Source: Methylobacterium mesophilicum
GTDB taxonomy: Bacteria; Pseudomonadota; Alphaproteobacteria; Rhizobiales; Beijerinckiaceae
NCBI RefSeq assembly: GCF_022179445.1
Contig: NZ_BPQU01000003.1
Coordinates: 248,001-312,000, forward strand
Reading direction: 5' to 3'
Length of the DNA stretch: 64,000 bases
The position numbers were made by a program, and so were the translations under genes. Under the pieces are notes generated by a model. The model was not told the DNA's origin. It searched no databases and saw nothing but the letters and a program-made list of their open reading frames with translations. This document shows positions 26,265 to 35,629 of this stretch, in pieces; within the stretch, counting starts at the first letter, position 1, and each line of letters begins with the position of its first letter.

Positions 26265-26948
26265 TCAGGATCGGAAGATGCGGGAATACTGGGTCTCGTG
26301 CCGGAACGAGCCGAGATCGAGCCGGATGGTGGCAGACCCGATCGCGTCGAGATCCGCGTCGTGCGCCGCCTCCGCGAGCCGGACCAGGAGGGGTGCGAGC
26401 GCCGCGACCACCCGCGTGCCGGCGGCCTGACCGACCGGGGCCGCACGCAAGGCCGCCGAGACGAGGTTCTGGACGAAGGCGAGGGCGTAGGCCGCAAGCG
26501 TCGGCGGCAGTGCCATGCCGTGCGCGCCCGCGGCCGCGCCGACCGCGACCGGATAGGCGACCGGTCCCGGAAGCCGGCCGGCCAGCGCCGAGAGCCGTTC
26601 GCAGGGCCAGGCGCCCAGGGTTGCGTCGAGGAAGCTGCGACCCTGCTGGCTCGTCTCCAGATGCAATTCGCGCGACGGCGCCAGGGCCAGGGCGAGATCG
26701 TTGATCGCGGCGATTCCGTCCGGTTCGGCGGCGCCGGCCGCCCGATGGGCGTGGGCTGCCAGGATCAGGTCGTTGCGCAGGGCGCCGTGCTCGCACACGT
26801 CCGCCAACCACGCGGCGAGGCTCGGCTCGTCCTGCACGTCGCCGGTCTCGGCGGCCCATTCCAGGCCGTGCGAATACGCGTAGGCTCCGACCGGATACCC
26901 GGGCGACAGCCACGCCATCAGCCGGAGTGCCGCCAGCGTCTCAGCCAT
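26265..26948 (-). CDS. ureF: Urease accessory protein UreF
   Basis: The ATG at 26946-26948 (complement) overlaps the end of ureE by eight bases and gives 227 residues. UreF bridges UreG and UreD in the activation complex. Family markers are [18 protein letters not shown] near the N-terminus and [15 protein letters not shown] in the middle. Six bases upstream a second ATG, and beyond it many more, lie inside the ureE His-repeat read in another frame, so an N-terminally extended form of up to 37 extra residues is formally possible. Confidence 0.9.
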   Translation of the reverse strand: MAETLAALRLMAWLSPGYPVGAYAYSHGLEWAAETGDVQDEPSLAAWLADVCEHGALRNDLILAAHAHRAAGAAEPDGIAAINDLALALAPSRELHLETSQQGRSFLDATLGAWPCERLSALAGRLPGPVAYPVAVGAAAGAHGMALPPTLAAYALAFVQNLVSAALRAAPVGQAAGTRVVAALAPLLVRLAEAAHDADLDAIGSATIRLDLGSFRHETQYSRIFRS

Positions 26949-27507
26949 CGGCATGGTGGTGATGATGCGGGCCGTGCGCATCCCCGTGCGCATCCCCGTG
27001 CGCATCCCCCTGCGCATCCCCGTGCCCATGCCCGTGCGCATCCCCGTGCCCATGCCCATGGCCGTGCGCGTGCCCGCCGGAATAGGCTCCCCCCTCCGGC
27101 CGGAACGGGCGCTCCACGGGTTCTGCCGTCCCGCCGAGCCCCCGGACCATGTCGGCGAGCACGTGGTCGTCGGCGATCCACACCGCCTCCGCGCCGATCT
27201 CGGCCGGGATATGCCGGTTGCCGATGTGCCAGATCAACCGCCTCAAGGCGTGCTCGCTGGCGGCGCGGATCTCCAGCAGGCGCTCCGGCGCGGCCTCGAC
27301 CCAGACCAGGCGGCCATCCTCCAGCACCAGGGCATCGCCGTCGTCCAGCACGACCGCCTCCGGCAGATCGAGCAGAAACCGCAGGCCCCCTTGCCCCCGC
27401 ATGCCGACGCGGCGGCGATGACGCTCGCCGGAATCGAGGACCACCCGGTCGACGATCTCGCCCCCGGACAGGTGCTCGCGGCGGAGGATTCGGGTGGCGC
27501 GGATCAT
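26941..27507 (-). CDS. ureE: Urease accessory nickel chaperone UreE with long His-rich tail
   Basis: The ATG at 27505-27507 (complement) gives 188 residues. Residues 1-70 form the N-terminal UreE domain ([20 protein letters not shown]), residues 70-140 the metal-binding core ([16 protein letters not shown] with the conserved histidine). The last 45 residues are a Gly-His-Asp-Ala tail made of DAHG/HGHG units ending in HHHHH, able to bind several Ni ions. The tail is encoded by a 12-base tandem repeat (26970-27075). The gene starts four bases after the DUF29 gene stop and overlaps ureF. Confidence 0.94.
   Translation of the reverse strand: MIRATRILRREHLSGGEIVDRVVLDSGERHRRRVGMRGQGGLRFLLDLPEAVVLDDGDALVLEDGRLVWVEAAPERLLEIRAASEHALRRLIWHIGNRHIPAEIGAEAVWIADDHVLADMVRGLGGTAEPVERPFRPEGGAYSGGHAHGHGHGHGDAHGHGHGDAQGDAHGDAHGDAHGPHHHHHADG
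26970..27075. repeat. 12-base tandem repeat encoding the UreE His-rich tail
   Basis: Degenerate copies of CGTGCGCATCCC (plus strand) repeat about eight to nine times, with CCATGC variants. On the minus strand they read GDAH-type units in the ureE frame and M-R-T-G units in the ureF frame. Arrays like this change copy number by slippage. Confidence 0.8.
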
Positions 27508-27511
27508 GAAC

Positions 27512-27997
27512 TCAGGATTGGTCAATGAGATCGGGCTCCTTCGGCAGGAAGCCATCGGCCAGCGCGTTCTCAAGGGTGAACGGCGGCTGCTCCGGGAACA
27601 GGGTGAAATCGATCCCCGTCTGCTCGGATGCCTTGCGGCGGCCGGACATGTAACACACCGCGAAGACGTCGCCGGGATAGCGGCGCAGGCTCGGGCTGGC
27701 ATCGAGAAGTTCGGCCAGCCCGTTGCGTTGCTCCGCGATCGTTCCCTTCCAGCTGCTGCAGCGAAGGCCGGGCTGGTATTTCCACTTCAGCAGGTGCGTG
27801 AGCAGAACGGTCAGACGGTTGCGGATCTCGCGCTTGTCGCTGGCGCCCACGCTCGCCACCTCGTCGATCAAATGGTCCAGGTCGAGCTCGTCGAAACGGC
27901 GGGCGCGCAGCAGATCGGCCTGGGCCTGCGTCCAGAGGAAGAAGTCGGTCTCGTAGAGGTCGGCCCTCGGTGGTGGTTTCAGCGCGGCCTTCGCCAT
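27512..27997 (-). CDS. DUF29 domain protein inside the urease operon
   Basis: The ATG at 27995-27997 (complement) is preceded by AGGAGG at ideal distance, giving 161 residues; an upstream start would add nine. The sequence matches DUF29: YETDFFLWTQAQADLLR, an acidic FDELDLDHLIDEVASVG helix, LTHLLKWKYQPG with the conserved tryptophans, and a C-terminal block around YPGDVFAVCY. No biochemical function is established for the family. It is tightly packed between ureC (33-base gap) and ureE (four bases), so it is transcribed with the urease genes. Confidence 0.85.
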   Translation of the reverse strand: MAKAALKPPPRADLYETDFFLWTQAQADLLRARRFDELDLDHLIDEVASVGASDKREIRNRLTVLLTHLLKWKYQPGLRCSSWKGTIAEQRNGLAELLDASPSLRRYPGDVFAVCYMSGRRKASEQTGIDFTLFPEQPPFTLENALADGFLPKEPDLIDQS

Positions 27998-28030
27998 GTC
28001 CGGCCTCCTGTTCGTTCGCGCCACGATAGC

Positions 28031-29758
<1,728 letters not shown>

Positions 29759-29763
29759 GAATA

Positions 29764-30180
29764 TCAGGGCTCCCGGCGCAAGCGCGTGAAGGCGTCCGCG
29801 GGTTCGGCCTTCCGATCGAAGGTCAGCGTCGTGAGGCAGCCGGCGGAGCGGTTGATGGCGCCGATGAGGTGATCGGCGAAGTCGCCCTTTCCGCCAGCCC
29901 AGGCTGACAGGGCGGCTTCGGCCGCCTCGCGGTGATCGACGACGACATTCGACGCGTTGAGCAAGCGGCGGATCACCGAGACGAGGGCGGCTTTCTTCTG
30001 GCGCAGGGGCCGCGCCAGGATCCAGACGGTCTCGGCAAGCACGACCGCGTTGACGAAGAACTGAGCGTCGCGCCGGCTCAGAGCTTCCGTCGCGAGCGCA
30101 GTCTGCTCCGGCGCGTCGTCCGGCCACACCGTCTCGTCCACGAGCCACCGCAGCAGCACGTTCGTGTCCAGCCCGATCAC
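29764..30180 (-). CDS. PIN-domain toxin, VapC-like
   Basis: The GTG at 30178-30180 (complement) overlaps the antitoxin stop (GTGA), giving 138 residues. The PIN fold is shown by [12 protein letters not shown] with the first catalytic aspartate, an [11 protein letters not shown] helix carrying the conserved glutamate, [18 protein letters not shown] with two further acidic residues, and [10 protein letters not shown]. VapC toxins are endoribonucleases, commonly cutting initiator tRNA or rRNA. The pair lies between ureAB and ureC, on the same strand. Confidence 0.88.
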   Translation of the reverse strand: MIGLDTNVLLRWLVDETVWPDDAPEQTALATEALSRRDAQFFVNAVVLAETVWILARPLRQKKAALVSVIRRLLNASNVVVDHREAAEAALSAWAGGKGDFADHLIGAINRSAGCLTTLTFDRKAEPADAFTRLRREP

Positions 30181-30473
30181 GCCTCGTCGTCCTGGGAATC
30201 GTCGTGCGTCCGTTCCCAGCGGGCGCCGCGGCTCGCCTCGATCCAGTCGGCCACGCGCGCGCCGTCGACCGGCGCGATCGGATCGCAGGTGTCACGGCCG
30301 ACGATACCGCGAAGCGCAGCCAGCGCGTCCGTGCGTGCCTCGACGAGGAAGCGTCCGTGCGCATCCTGCGTGAAGACAAGCTTGTCGCCGGCCTTCACGC
30401 CCAGCGCCCGGCGGAGCGACGCCGGCACCGTCACCTGCCCCTTCGACGTCAGCGTGGCCTCCGTCGCCTTCAT
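30177..30473 (-). CDS. AbrB/VapB-like antitoxin
   Basis: This 98-residue protein opens with a swapped-hairpin AbrB DNA-binding domain: [28 protein letters not shown] at residues 8-35. The C-terminal half (from about residue 45) is acidic and probably wraps the toxin. The start is preceded by AAGGAGG at six bases, and that ribosome site is part of a perfect inverted repeat (30479-30510). It overlaps the toxin gene by four bases, the usual layout of a VapBC pair. Confidence 0.88.
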   Translation of the reverse strand: MKATEATLTSKGQVTVPASLRRALGVKAGDKLVFTQDAHGRFLVEARTDALAALRGIVGRDTCDPIAPVDGARVADWIEASRGARWERTHDDSQDDEA

Positions 30474-30478
30474 CTCGG

Positions 30479-30510
30479 CCTCCTTACCGTATGCCCGGAC
30501 AGTAAGGAGG
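30479..30510. promoter_or_regulatory. Inverted repeat containing the antitoxin ribosome-binding site
   Basis: CCTCCTTAC and GTAAGGAGG form a perfect nine-base inverted repeat with a 14-base centre, directly upstream of the antitoxin start. One arm contains the antitoxin Shine-Dalgarno sequence. It may be the operator bound by the AbrB-type antitoxin, or an RNA hairpin that hides the ribosome site, or both. Confidence 0.6.
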
Positions 30511-30564
30511 TTCCTGAACGCCGGACAAGACCGATCGGCGTGCAGGCGTGGCGCTTGGCCATGG

Positions 30565-31185
30565 TCACAGCTTGCCCATCACGTCGCCCCGGAAACCGTA
30601 CACGGTGCGTCCGCCCGAGAGCGGCACCAGCACGACCTCCCGGGTGGAGCCCGGCTCGAACCGCACCGCCGTGCCCGGCGCGATGTCGAGGCGCCGGCCG
30701 CGGGCCTTCTCGCGCTCGAAGACGAGGCCTGGGTTCACCTCGAAGAAATGGTAGTGCGAGCCGACCTGGATCGGCCGGTCGCCGGTGTTGGCGACCTCGA
30801 TCACCGCGCGGTCGGCGCCGACGTTGAACACGATCTCGCCGGGCAACGTGGTCACCCGGCCCGGCACGTCGGCCGAGAGCGCCCCGCGGATCGGGTGATG
30901 CACCGTCACGAGCTTCGTCCCGTCCGGGAAGGTCGCCTCGACCTGGATGTCGGGGATCATCTCGGCGATGCCGGGCATCACCTGGTCGGCCGTCAGGACG
31001 TTCGCCCCCGCCTGCATCAGCTCGGCCACGGTGTGCCCGTCGCGGGCGCCCTCGACCACGAAGTCGCTGATCAGCGCCACGGCCTCGGGGTGGTTGAGCT
31101 TGACGCCGCGCGCCAGGCGGTTGCGCGCCACCTGCGCCGCCATGGCGATCAGCAGCTTGTCCTTCTCGCGGGGCGTCAGCAGCAC
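30565..31185 (-). CDS. ureAB: Urease fused gamma-beta subunit (UreA-UreB)
   Basis: The GTG at 31183-31185 (complement), preceded by GAGG at eight bases, gives 206 residues. Residues 1-100 are the gamma subunit ([52 protein letters not shown]). From about residue 103 comes the beta subunit ([45 protein letters not shown]-like end [10 protein letters not shown]). Fusion of the two small subunits is known in several lineages, including Helicobacter. It is the first gene of the operon. The vapBC genes separate it from ureC by about 800 bases. Confidence 0.94.
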   Translation of the reverse strand: MLLTPREKDKLLIAMAAQVARNRLARGVKLNHPEAVALISDFVVEGARDGHTVAELMQAGANVLTADQVMPGIAEMIPDIQVEATFPDGTKLVTVHHPIRGALSADVPGRVTTLPGEIVFNVGADRAVIEVANTGDRPIQVGSHYHFFEVNPGLVFEREKARGRRLDIAPGTAVRFEPGSTREVVLVPLSGGRTVYGFRGDVMGKL

Positions 31186-31255
31186 GTGAGAACCTCGTCG
31201 TTGCGGCCGTGCGAGCAAGAAACATGCGCGCCGCGGGGTCAAGGCTCGGCGCGTC

Positions 31256-32269
31256 TCACTCCGACATCCCGGTGAACCCGGCGAACAGATCCGGCAGCGT
31301 CTCGCCCCGGATCCGGCTCGGCAGATCGCGGGGATGGATGAACTCGTCCCGGAACCACGGGTAGCGGCTCCCGTCGAAAGAACTGCGCAACCAGTCGATC
31401 ACCCGGCGGACGCGGCCGATCCGCTCCGCATCGGGGTGGTAGGTCAACCAGATGTCGAGACTGGTGCGGCCGAGATTGTCCACCGGGACGACCTGGGCGC
31501 CGATGGCGGTCGCATAGGTCGGCAACAGGCCGATCCCCGCGCCTTTCGCGATGGCCCAGTAATAGGCGCTGCTGACGTTGATCTTCAGCGTCACCGGAAT
31601 CTCCGCGGGAAATCCCTCCAGGCCTTTCGCATAGTCTTCCAGGCGAATCGTCTGGCTCGCGGCCTGGACCACGATCCGGTGCCGGGCGAGGTCCGCCGGC
31701 TTCTCGGGCAACCCGTAGATCTGCTCGTAGCTGCGCGCGGCGTAGGGCATGACGTGCATGCGCCCGAGCTTGACCATCCGCAGGTCGGGGCTCGTCGGCC
31801 GCGTGAGCTGGATCGAGACATCCGCCTCCAGCCGCAGCACGTCGGCGGATTCCATGGCGCAGCGCAAGTCGACGGTCAGGCGCGGGTTGGCACGCTGAAA
31901 CTCAACCAGCCGCGGTGCCAGCCAGAACGCGCCGAGGCCTTCCGTGACCGCGATTCGCACCTCGCCGGTCTCGGCGAACGGGGCTGCGTCGCCCGCCAGC
32001 ATCAACCCGAACGCCGCCGCCTCCATGCGGCTGGCAGCCTCCAGGATCGCGCGTCCCTCGGCGGTCAGCCGCACCCCATCGATGTGCCGGGTGATCAGCG
32101 GCGCGCCGATCCGCGCTTCGAGGTCGCTGACCCGCCGCCGGATCGAATTGATCGAGAGGCCGAGGCTGGCCGCCGCGGACCGGAAGCTGCCGCACCGATG
32201 CAGGGTGAGGAACACCCGGACACTCTGCCAATCGGGCATCGAGCCGTGGTCGACCTCGACCCGTTCCAT
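31256..32269 (-). CDS. LysR-type transcriptional regulator
   Basis: This 337-residue protein has the LysR winged helix at residues 14-75 ([20 protein letters not shown], then [18 protein letters not shown]) and a two-lobe effector domain beginning [20 protein letters not shown]. The DNA-binding part belongs to the branch with [13 protein letters not shown]. It is 30-40 residues longer than average because of a C-terminal extension. It is divergent from the GNAT operon (97-base gap), the classic layout for a LysR target, and lies 70 bases upstream of ureAB on the same strand. Confidence 0.9.
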   Translation of the reverse strand: MERVEVDHGSMPDWQSVRVFLTLHRCGSFRSAAASLGLSINSIRRRVSDLEARIGAPLITRHIDGVRLTAEGRAILEAASRMEAAAFGLMLAGDAAPFAETGEVRIAVTEGLGAFWLAPRLVEFQRANPRLTVDLRCAMESADVLRLEADVSIQLTRPTSPDLRMVKLGRMHVMPYAARSYEQIYGLPEKPADLARHRIVVQAASQTIRLEDYAKGLEGFPAEIPVTLKINVSSAYYWAIAKGAGIGLLPTYATAIGAQVVPVDNLGRTSLDIWLTYHPDAERIGRVRRVIDWLRSSFDGSRYPWFRDEFIHPRDLPSRIRGETLPDLFAGFTGMSE

Positions 32270-32366
32270 CCGCGGAACACCCCTGTTTCAAATCATGCAC
32301 ATACAGCGGCTGCGCTAGATGCGAAGTGCTGCAGCGTCAATCCGTTCCCGAATGACAGGTCATCCG

Positions 32367-33617
32367 ATGACGGTGCACGTCGCCCACTCCCGTTTCGCGG
32401 CACAGAACCCGGCGCGGCTGAGCATTCCGCCGCTGCTTCCGGAGCCGCGGCATGAACTCGGTGCGATGCGGGTCGATCGGGTTGCCCGGCACCTCGTCGC
32501 CTTCCTGCCGACGCCGGACGACCTCGGACGGCTCATCGCGGCGGCGCGGGTGGACCTGCCCGACCTGGCACCGCTCGCCACGGTGCAGCGGGTGCTGTCG
32601 ATCAATCCCGACAGCGTCGTCGCGATCGCCCAGCGGCACCGGTTCGATGCCGCCGACCCACGCGGCGAGGGCTTCGTGGCCTGCCTGATGCTGAACCGCG
32701 CCGGCCTCGCGGCCCTGAAGGCGGGAACCTTCGATGCGGCCGAGCCGCCCGCCGCCCTGCTGGCCGGGCAGCACGAGCGTCCGGCCGCGATCTACGTCTG
32801 GGCCGTGTATGCGCGTCGGCGGCTCGCCGGCGGCGTCGGCCTCGTGTTCGACCGCCTGTCGAGCCCCCTGTACCGGGGCGTCGACTTCTACGCCCGCGCG
32901 GCGACGCCCGAAGGCGCCGACCTGCTCACGACCCTGGGCTTCGCCAAGGGCGGGGGGGCGAACGGGCTCCTCTATCATTTCCCGCGGACGCCGGTTCCCG
33001 AGATCTCGCCCCCCTACGACAGCCACAGGCCCGGCCTCAGCGGCGTCAGCGTCGCCGTGGCGCGCAGCTTCGAGGATCTCGCCCGGGTCATCGCCCTGCG
33101 GGCCGCCGTCTACATGGCCGAGCAGGCCTGCCCGTACGAGGAGGAGTTCGACGGCAACGACCTCTCGGCCACCCACCTGATCGGCTATGTCGGCGACGAG
33201 CCGGCCGGCTGCCTGCGGATCCGGTTCTTCGCCGACTTCGCCAAGATCGAGCGGCTGGCCGTCCGGGCGGAATACCGCAACACCCGCATGGCTTTCGCTC
33301 TGGTCCGGGCCGGGATCGAGCTGGCCCGGGTCAAGGGTTACCGCCGGCTCTACGGCCATGCGCAGAAGCGCCTCGTCGGGTTCTGGAGCCGGTTCGGCTT
33401 CCGGGTCTTCGAGGGCGCCCAGGAACTCGTGTTCTCGGATTTCGACTATGTCGAGATGCTGCTGGAGGCGGAGCCGCATCCGGAGGCGATCGGGATCGGC
33501 GTCGATCCCTACGTGATCATCCGTCCCGAGGGCCGGTGGCACAAGGCCGGCGCCCTGGACCGGTCGCGCGCCCGGGCGGTGACGCGGCCCTCCGTCGATG
33601 GGCAGCTGGCGCGATGA
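32367..33617 (+). CDS. Tandem-domain GNAT acetyltransferase-like protein
   Basis: The ATG at 32367 follows CAGGT by seven bases and gives 416 residues. The C-terminal half (about 215-370) is a GNAT fold: VARSFEDLARVIALRAAVYM, then a CoA-site-like strand FAKIERLAVRAEYRNTRMAF and YRRLYGHAQKRLVGFWSRFGF. The N-terminal half has weaker features of a second, degenerate GNAT fold (YVWAVYARRRLAGGVGLVFDRL, FYARAATPEGADLLTTLGF). The acceptor is unknown. Its TGA overlaps the ATG of the hydrolase gene (ATGA), so the products are made together. Confidence 0.72.
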   Translation: MTVHVAHSRFAAQNPARLSIPPLLPEPRHELGAMRVDRVARHLVAFLPTPDDLGRLIAAARVDLPDLAPLATVQRVLSINPDSVVAIAQRHRFDAADPRGEGFVACLMLNRAGLAALKAGTFDAAEPPAALLAGQHERPAAIYVWAVYARRRLAGGVGLVFDRLSSPLYRGVDFYARAATPEGADLLTTLGFAKGGGANGLLYHFPRTPVPEISPPYDSHRPGLSGVSVAVARSFEDLARVIALRAAVYMAEQACPYEEEFDGNDLSATHLIGYVGDEPAGCLRIRFFADFAKIERLAVRAEYRNTRMAFALVRAGIELARVKGYRRLYGHAQKRLVGFWSRFGFRVFEGAQELVFSDFDYVEMLLEAEPHPEAIGIGVDPYVIIRPEGRWHKAGALDRSRARAVTRPSVDGQLAR

Positions 33618-34225
33618 CCCGCCACGTGAATCCGGCGCTCTACCGCCGGCCGAGCAGCGTGCCCGTGCTGGTCCTGGTCGACATGCAGCAGGAATACGAG
33701 ATCGCCGGCCGCCCGCTGGCCCTCCCGGGCATCGCCCCGGCATTGGAGAAGTGCCGGCTGGCCCTGGATCATGCCCGGGACAGCGGCATCCCGATCGCCT
33801 ACGTGCGCTGGATCGGGGCTCCCCTGTTCCAGGCCGGCTCGCGGTTCGCCCGCTGGATCGAGGGATTCGAGCCTCACGGGTGCGACATGGTCTTCGACCG
33901 GGACCGGCCGTCCTGCTACGCCAGCCCGGCCTTCGCCGACGCGATGGAGCGCGGCGGCGTACAATTGGTCATCGCGGGTTTCGCCGGCGAGGCCGCCTGT
34001 CTCGCCACGGCGATCGACGGGTTCCACCGCGGGCAGGATGTGACCTTCCTCTCCGACGCCTCGGCCAGCCACGATCTCGAAGGCATCGCGGCCCACGACG
34101 TCCACCGCTCGATCAGCGCCGTGATGCGCGCCTTCGCGGATGTCATGGACACGCAAGCTTGGGTCACGGCGTCCGCGCCGTTCAGGCCCGTATCGACCTT
34201 CTTGAATCCCTCGGCACGCCAATGA
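33614..34225 (+). CDS. Isochorismatase-like cysteine hydrolase
   Basis: The ATG at 33614 overlaps the preceding stop and gives 203 residues. It shows the isochorismatase fold: VLVLVDMQQEYE with the catalytic aspartate, IAYVRWIGAPLFQ, and IAGFAGEAACLATAIDGF with the catalytic cysteine. The third member of the triad is normally lysine in a K-x-R-x-S context. Here the segment is VFDRDRPSCYASPAF, which places arginine there. That could change or weaken catalysis. Family members hydrolyse isochorismate, nicotinamide, ureidoacrylate and other amides. Confidence 0.85.
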   Translation: MTRHVNPALYRRPSSVPVLVLVDMQQEYEIAGRPLALPGIAPALEKCRLALDHARDSGIPIAYVRWIGAPLFQAGSRFARWIEGFEPHGCDMVFDRDRPSCYASPAFADAMERGGVQLVIAGFAGEAACLATAIDGFHRGQDVTFLSDASASHDLEGIAAHDVHRSISAVMRAFADVMDTQAWVTASAPFRPVSTFLNPSARQ

Positions 34226-34440
34226 CCGGTTCCGATCCCCACGAACGCGCCGCGCCGCAGAGTCCCCAGGATTACGACGCCATCGATCGCCGGCTCGGAC
34301 AACACGCCGTCGGTCTGGTTCAGGCCGCCCGGGAGAGCGGCGACGCGGCGCTGATCGCGCAGGCCGAGGCCATGGCCATGGCGGTGGGGTTCGCCCTCGC
34401 GTCCCGCATGCCGGCCCTACCGGAGGCCGGCGAGTCCTGA
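34222..34440 (+). CDS. Small hypothetical protein, 72 residues, third gene of GNAT operon
   Basis: The ATG at 34222 overlaps the hydrolase stop as ATGA, which is the main evidence that it is translated. The product is mostly helical: DAIDRRLGQHAVGLVQAARE, then ALIAQAEAMAMAVGFALASRM. There is no signal peptide; the second helix is fairly hydrophobic but interrupted by charges upstream, so a membrane span is unlikely. No family is recognised. It may be a subunit or regulator of the two preceding enzymes. Confidence 0.65.
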   Translation: MTGSDPHERAAPQSPQDYDAIDRRLGQHAVGLVQAARESGDAALIAQAEAMAMAVGFALASRMPALPEAGES

Positions 34441-34444
34441 CGGG

Positions 34445-34618
34445 TCAGACGACCGCGTCGTCGCCGGCGATGAGGCGCATGGCGCGCAGCCGCGCGGTGC
34501 GCTCGTCGCGCGATCGCAAGTCTGCCCGGATGGCGGCCCAGAGCAGCGCCGCCTCGGCGATGCCCTCAGGCTCGACCGTTGCGTCGGTCTCGGTCTCGCG
34601 CTGATCGAACGCGTCCAT
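34445..34618 (-). CDS. Small hypothetical protein, 57 residues
   Basis: On the minus strand an ATG at 34616-34618 opens a 58-codon frame (MDAFDQRETETDATVEPEGI at the start, RLRAMRLIAGDDAVV at the end). It has an acidic N-terminus and one amphipathic helix (EAALLWAAIRADLRSRDERT). Codon choice is strongly GC3, as expected of a real gene, but the ribosome site is weak. It is convergent with the GNAT operon, four bases apart. The function is unknown. Confidence 0.5.
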   Translation of the reverse strand: MDAFDQRETETDATVEPEGIAEAALLWAAIRADLRSRDERTARLRAMRLIAGDDAVV

Positions 34619-35044
34619 GTCGTGGCATCCCGCGCCTTGAGGTGCGGTCCGGTATCAGCACAAACCTTCCGCGGTCCAGCCTCAAATACAGGCATCGGCC
34701 GTACAACCGGCCCGGTTCGTCACCACCGACAGGTTTCGTGAACGGCTGAGCTGTCGCGGGGCGCATCGCGAGACAACCGGATCTGGGAATTTTACGCCCG
34801 CATGGCGAAATGAACGCGATGGACGATGCGTCGAGCCACCGAATGCTTTGTCGGCTCCAGGCAGTGAGTCGCTTCGAGGGACGCCGCCGACCCTCCGCGC
34901 ATCCCGGCGTATCGGGTCGCGACCGTCCGGATGTCGGCCGGGACGCCAGGCTCGCCACACCCCGGAAACACAACGGACACGCAAAGGTGCCACCTGTCCG
35001 GTCCGCGCGGCGTCGTGCCTTCGGCACGGCGGGCCGGACCCTGC
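34619..35044. other. Intergenic region, 426 bases, nothing recognised
   Basis: Open frames here are short, lack ribosome sites and have codon use unlike the neighbours. I see no tRNA, no long palindrome and no transposase fragment. It presumably holds the promoter of the 57-residue gene and the 3' end region of the 73-residue gene. Confidence 0.5.
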
Positions 35045-35266
35045 TCAGACCTTCGTCAGCGTGGCGATGATGGAATCGACGACGTCGATCTGGTGCTGCA
35101 CGTCCACCAGCCGCGGACCCGCGGCCGCGCCGTCGCCGAGCACGAAGGTGCCCTTCTGCCGGCGGGCGTCGCGCAGCTTGCGCACGGAGGCGGCGATGGT
35201 CTGCCGCTCCTCGATCAGCGCGGCCCGCAGCTCGGTCAGGCCATCCAATTCCAGCGTCTCGGCCAT
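35045..35266 (-). CDS. Small hypothetical protein, 73 residues
   Basis: The ATG at 35264-35266 (complement) gives 73 residues: a long helix (LDGLTELRAALIEERQTIAA, continuing with a basic KLRDARRQK turn), a short FVLGDGAAAG loop and a second helix (VDVQHQIDVVDSIIATL). The pattern is that of a soluble helical hairpin that could form a coiled coil. No family name can be given. The gene stands alone upstream of, and divergent from, the RND efflux genes. Confidence 0.6.
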   Translation of the reverse strand: MAETLELDGLTELRAALIEERQTIAASVRKLRDARRQKGTFVLGDGAAAGPRLVDVQHQIDVVDSIIATLTKV

Positions 35267-35629
35267 GCGGCGTCCCGGTCTCCTGGCTTCGCGATCCGGC
35301 CGGCGCGCATTCCCGCGCGTCGTCGAACCGGCCTTCTGGCGCATCTGCGGGGCTGTTGTCACGGGCGCAATCGATCCGGCGCGGACGCGCCGGGCGCCGA
35401 CCGGCCATGGCGGCCGCCGCCCCGCCCTAATGTTGCCGCGGCGATTGTATGCTAGGGAATGCAATATTCTTCCGAGGCGCGTCGCGGAGTTTCGCGGCGG
35501 CTTCGCGGCGGGCTTCGCGGCCCGATCACGCAAGGCCCAATCCGGCATGGCACGCGATGAGGACAGCCATCGCGGCACGACCCGATCGGACGAGGCTGTC
35601 GCGTTACACGGCGGAAGGGGCTGCGGCCG
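35267..35629. other. Intergenic region upstream of RND efflux genes, 363 bases
   Basis: The region separates the 73-residue gene from the divergent RND operon. An A+T-richer patch at about 35440-35475 includes GTATGCTAGGG and GAATGCAATATTC and is the best candidate for promoter DNA, though no well-spaced -35/-10 pair stands out. No regulator gene (TetR or similar) is beside it. Confidence 0.4.

Noticed and set aside
26970-27075. Possible CRISPR-like array
   Set aside because: The repeat has a 12-base period with no unique spacers and encodes the UreE His-rich tail.
30476-30572. A 31-codon frame after ureAB beginning MAKRHACTPIG
   Set aside because: It lacks a ribosome site and runs through the vapB leader repeat; it is probably non-coding.
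34682-34993. Possible transposase remnant between the two small minus-strand genes
   Set aside because: Translations in all frames show no catalytic or DNA-binding motif and no flanking inverted repeats or target duplication.
35440-35475. MerR/TetR-like operator upstream of the RND genes
   Set aside because: The partial symmetry in GTATGC and GAATGCAATATTC is weak, no regulator gene is adjacent and promoter spacing does not fit.
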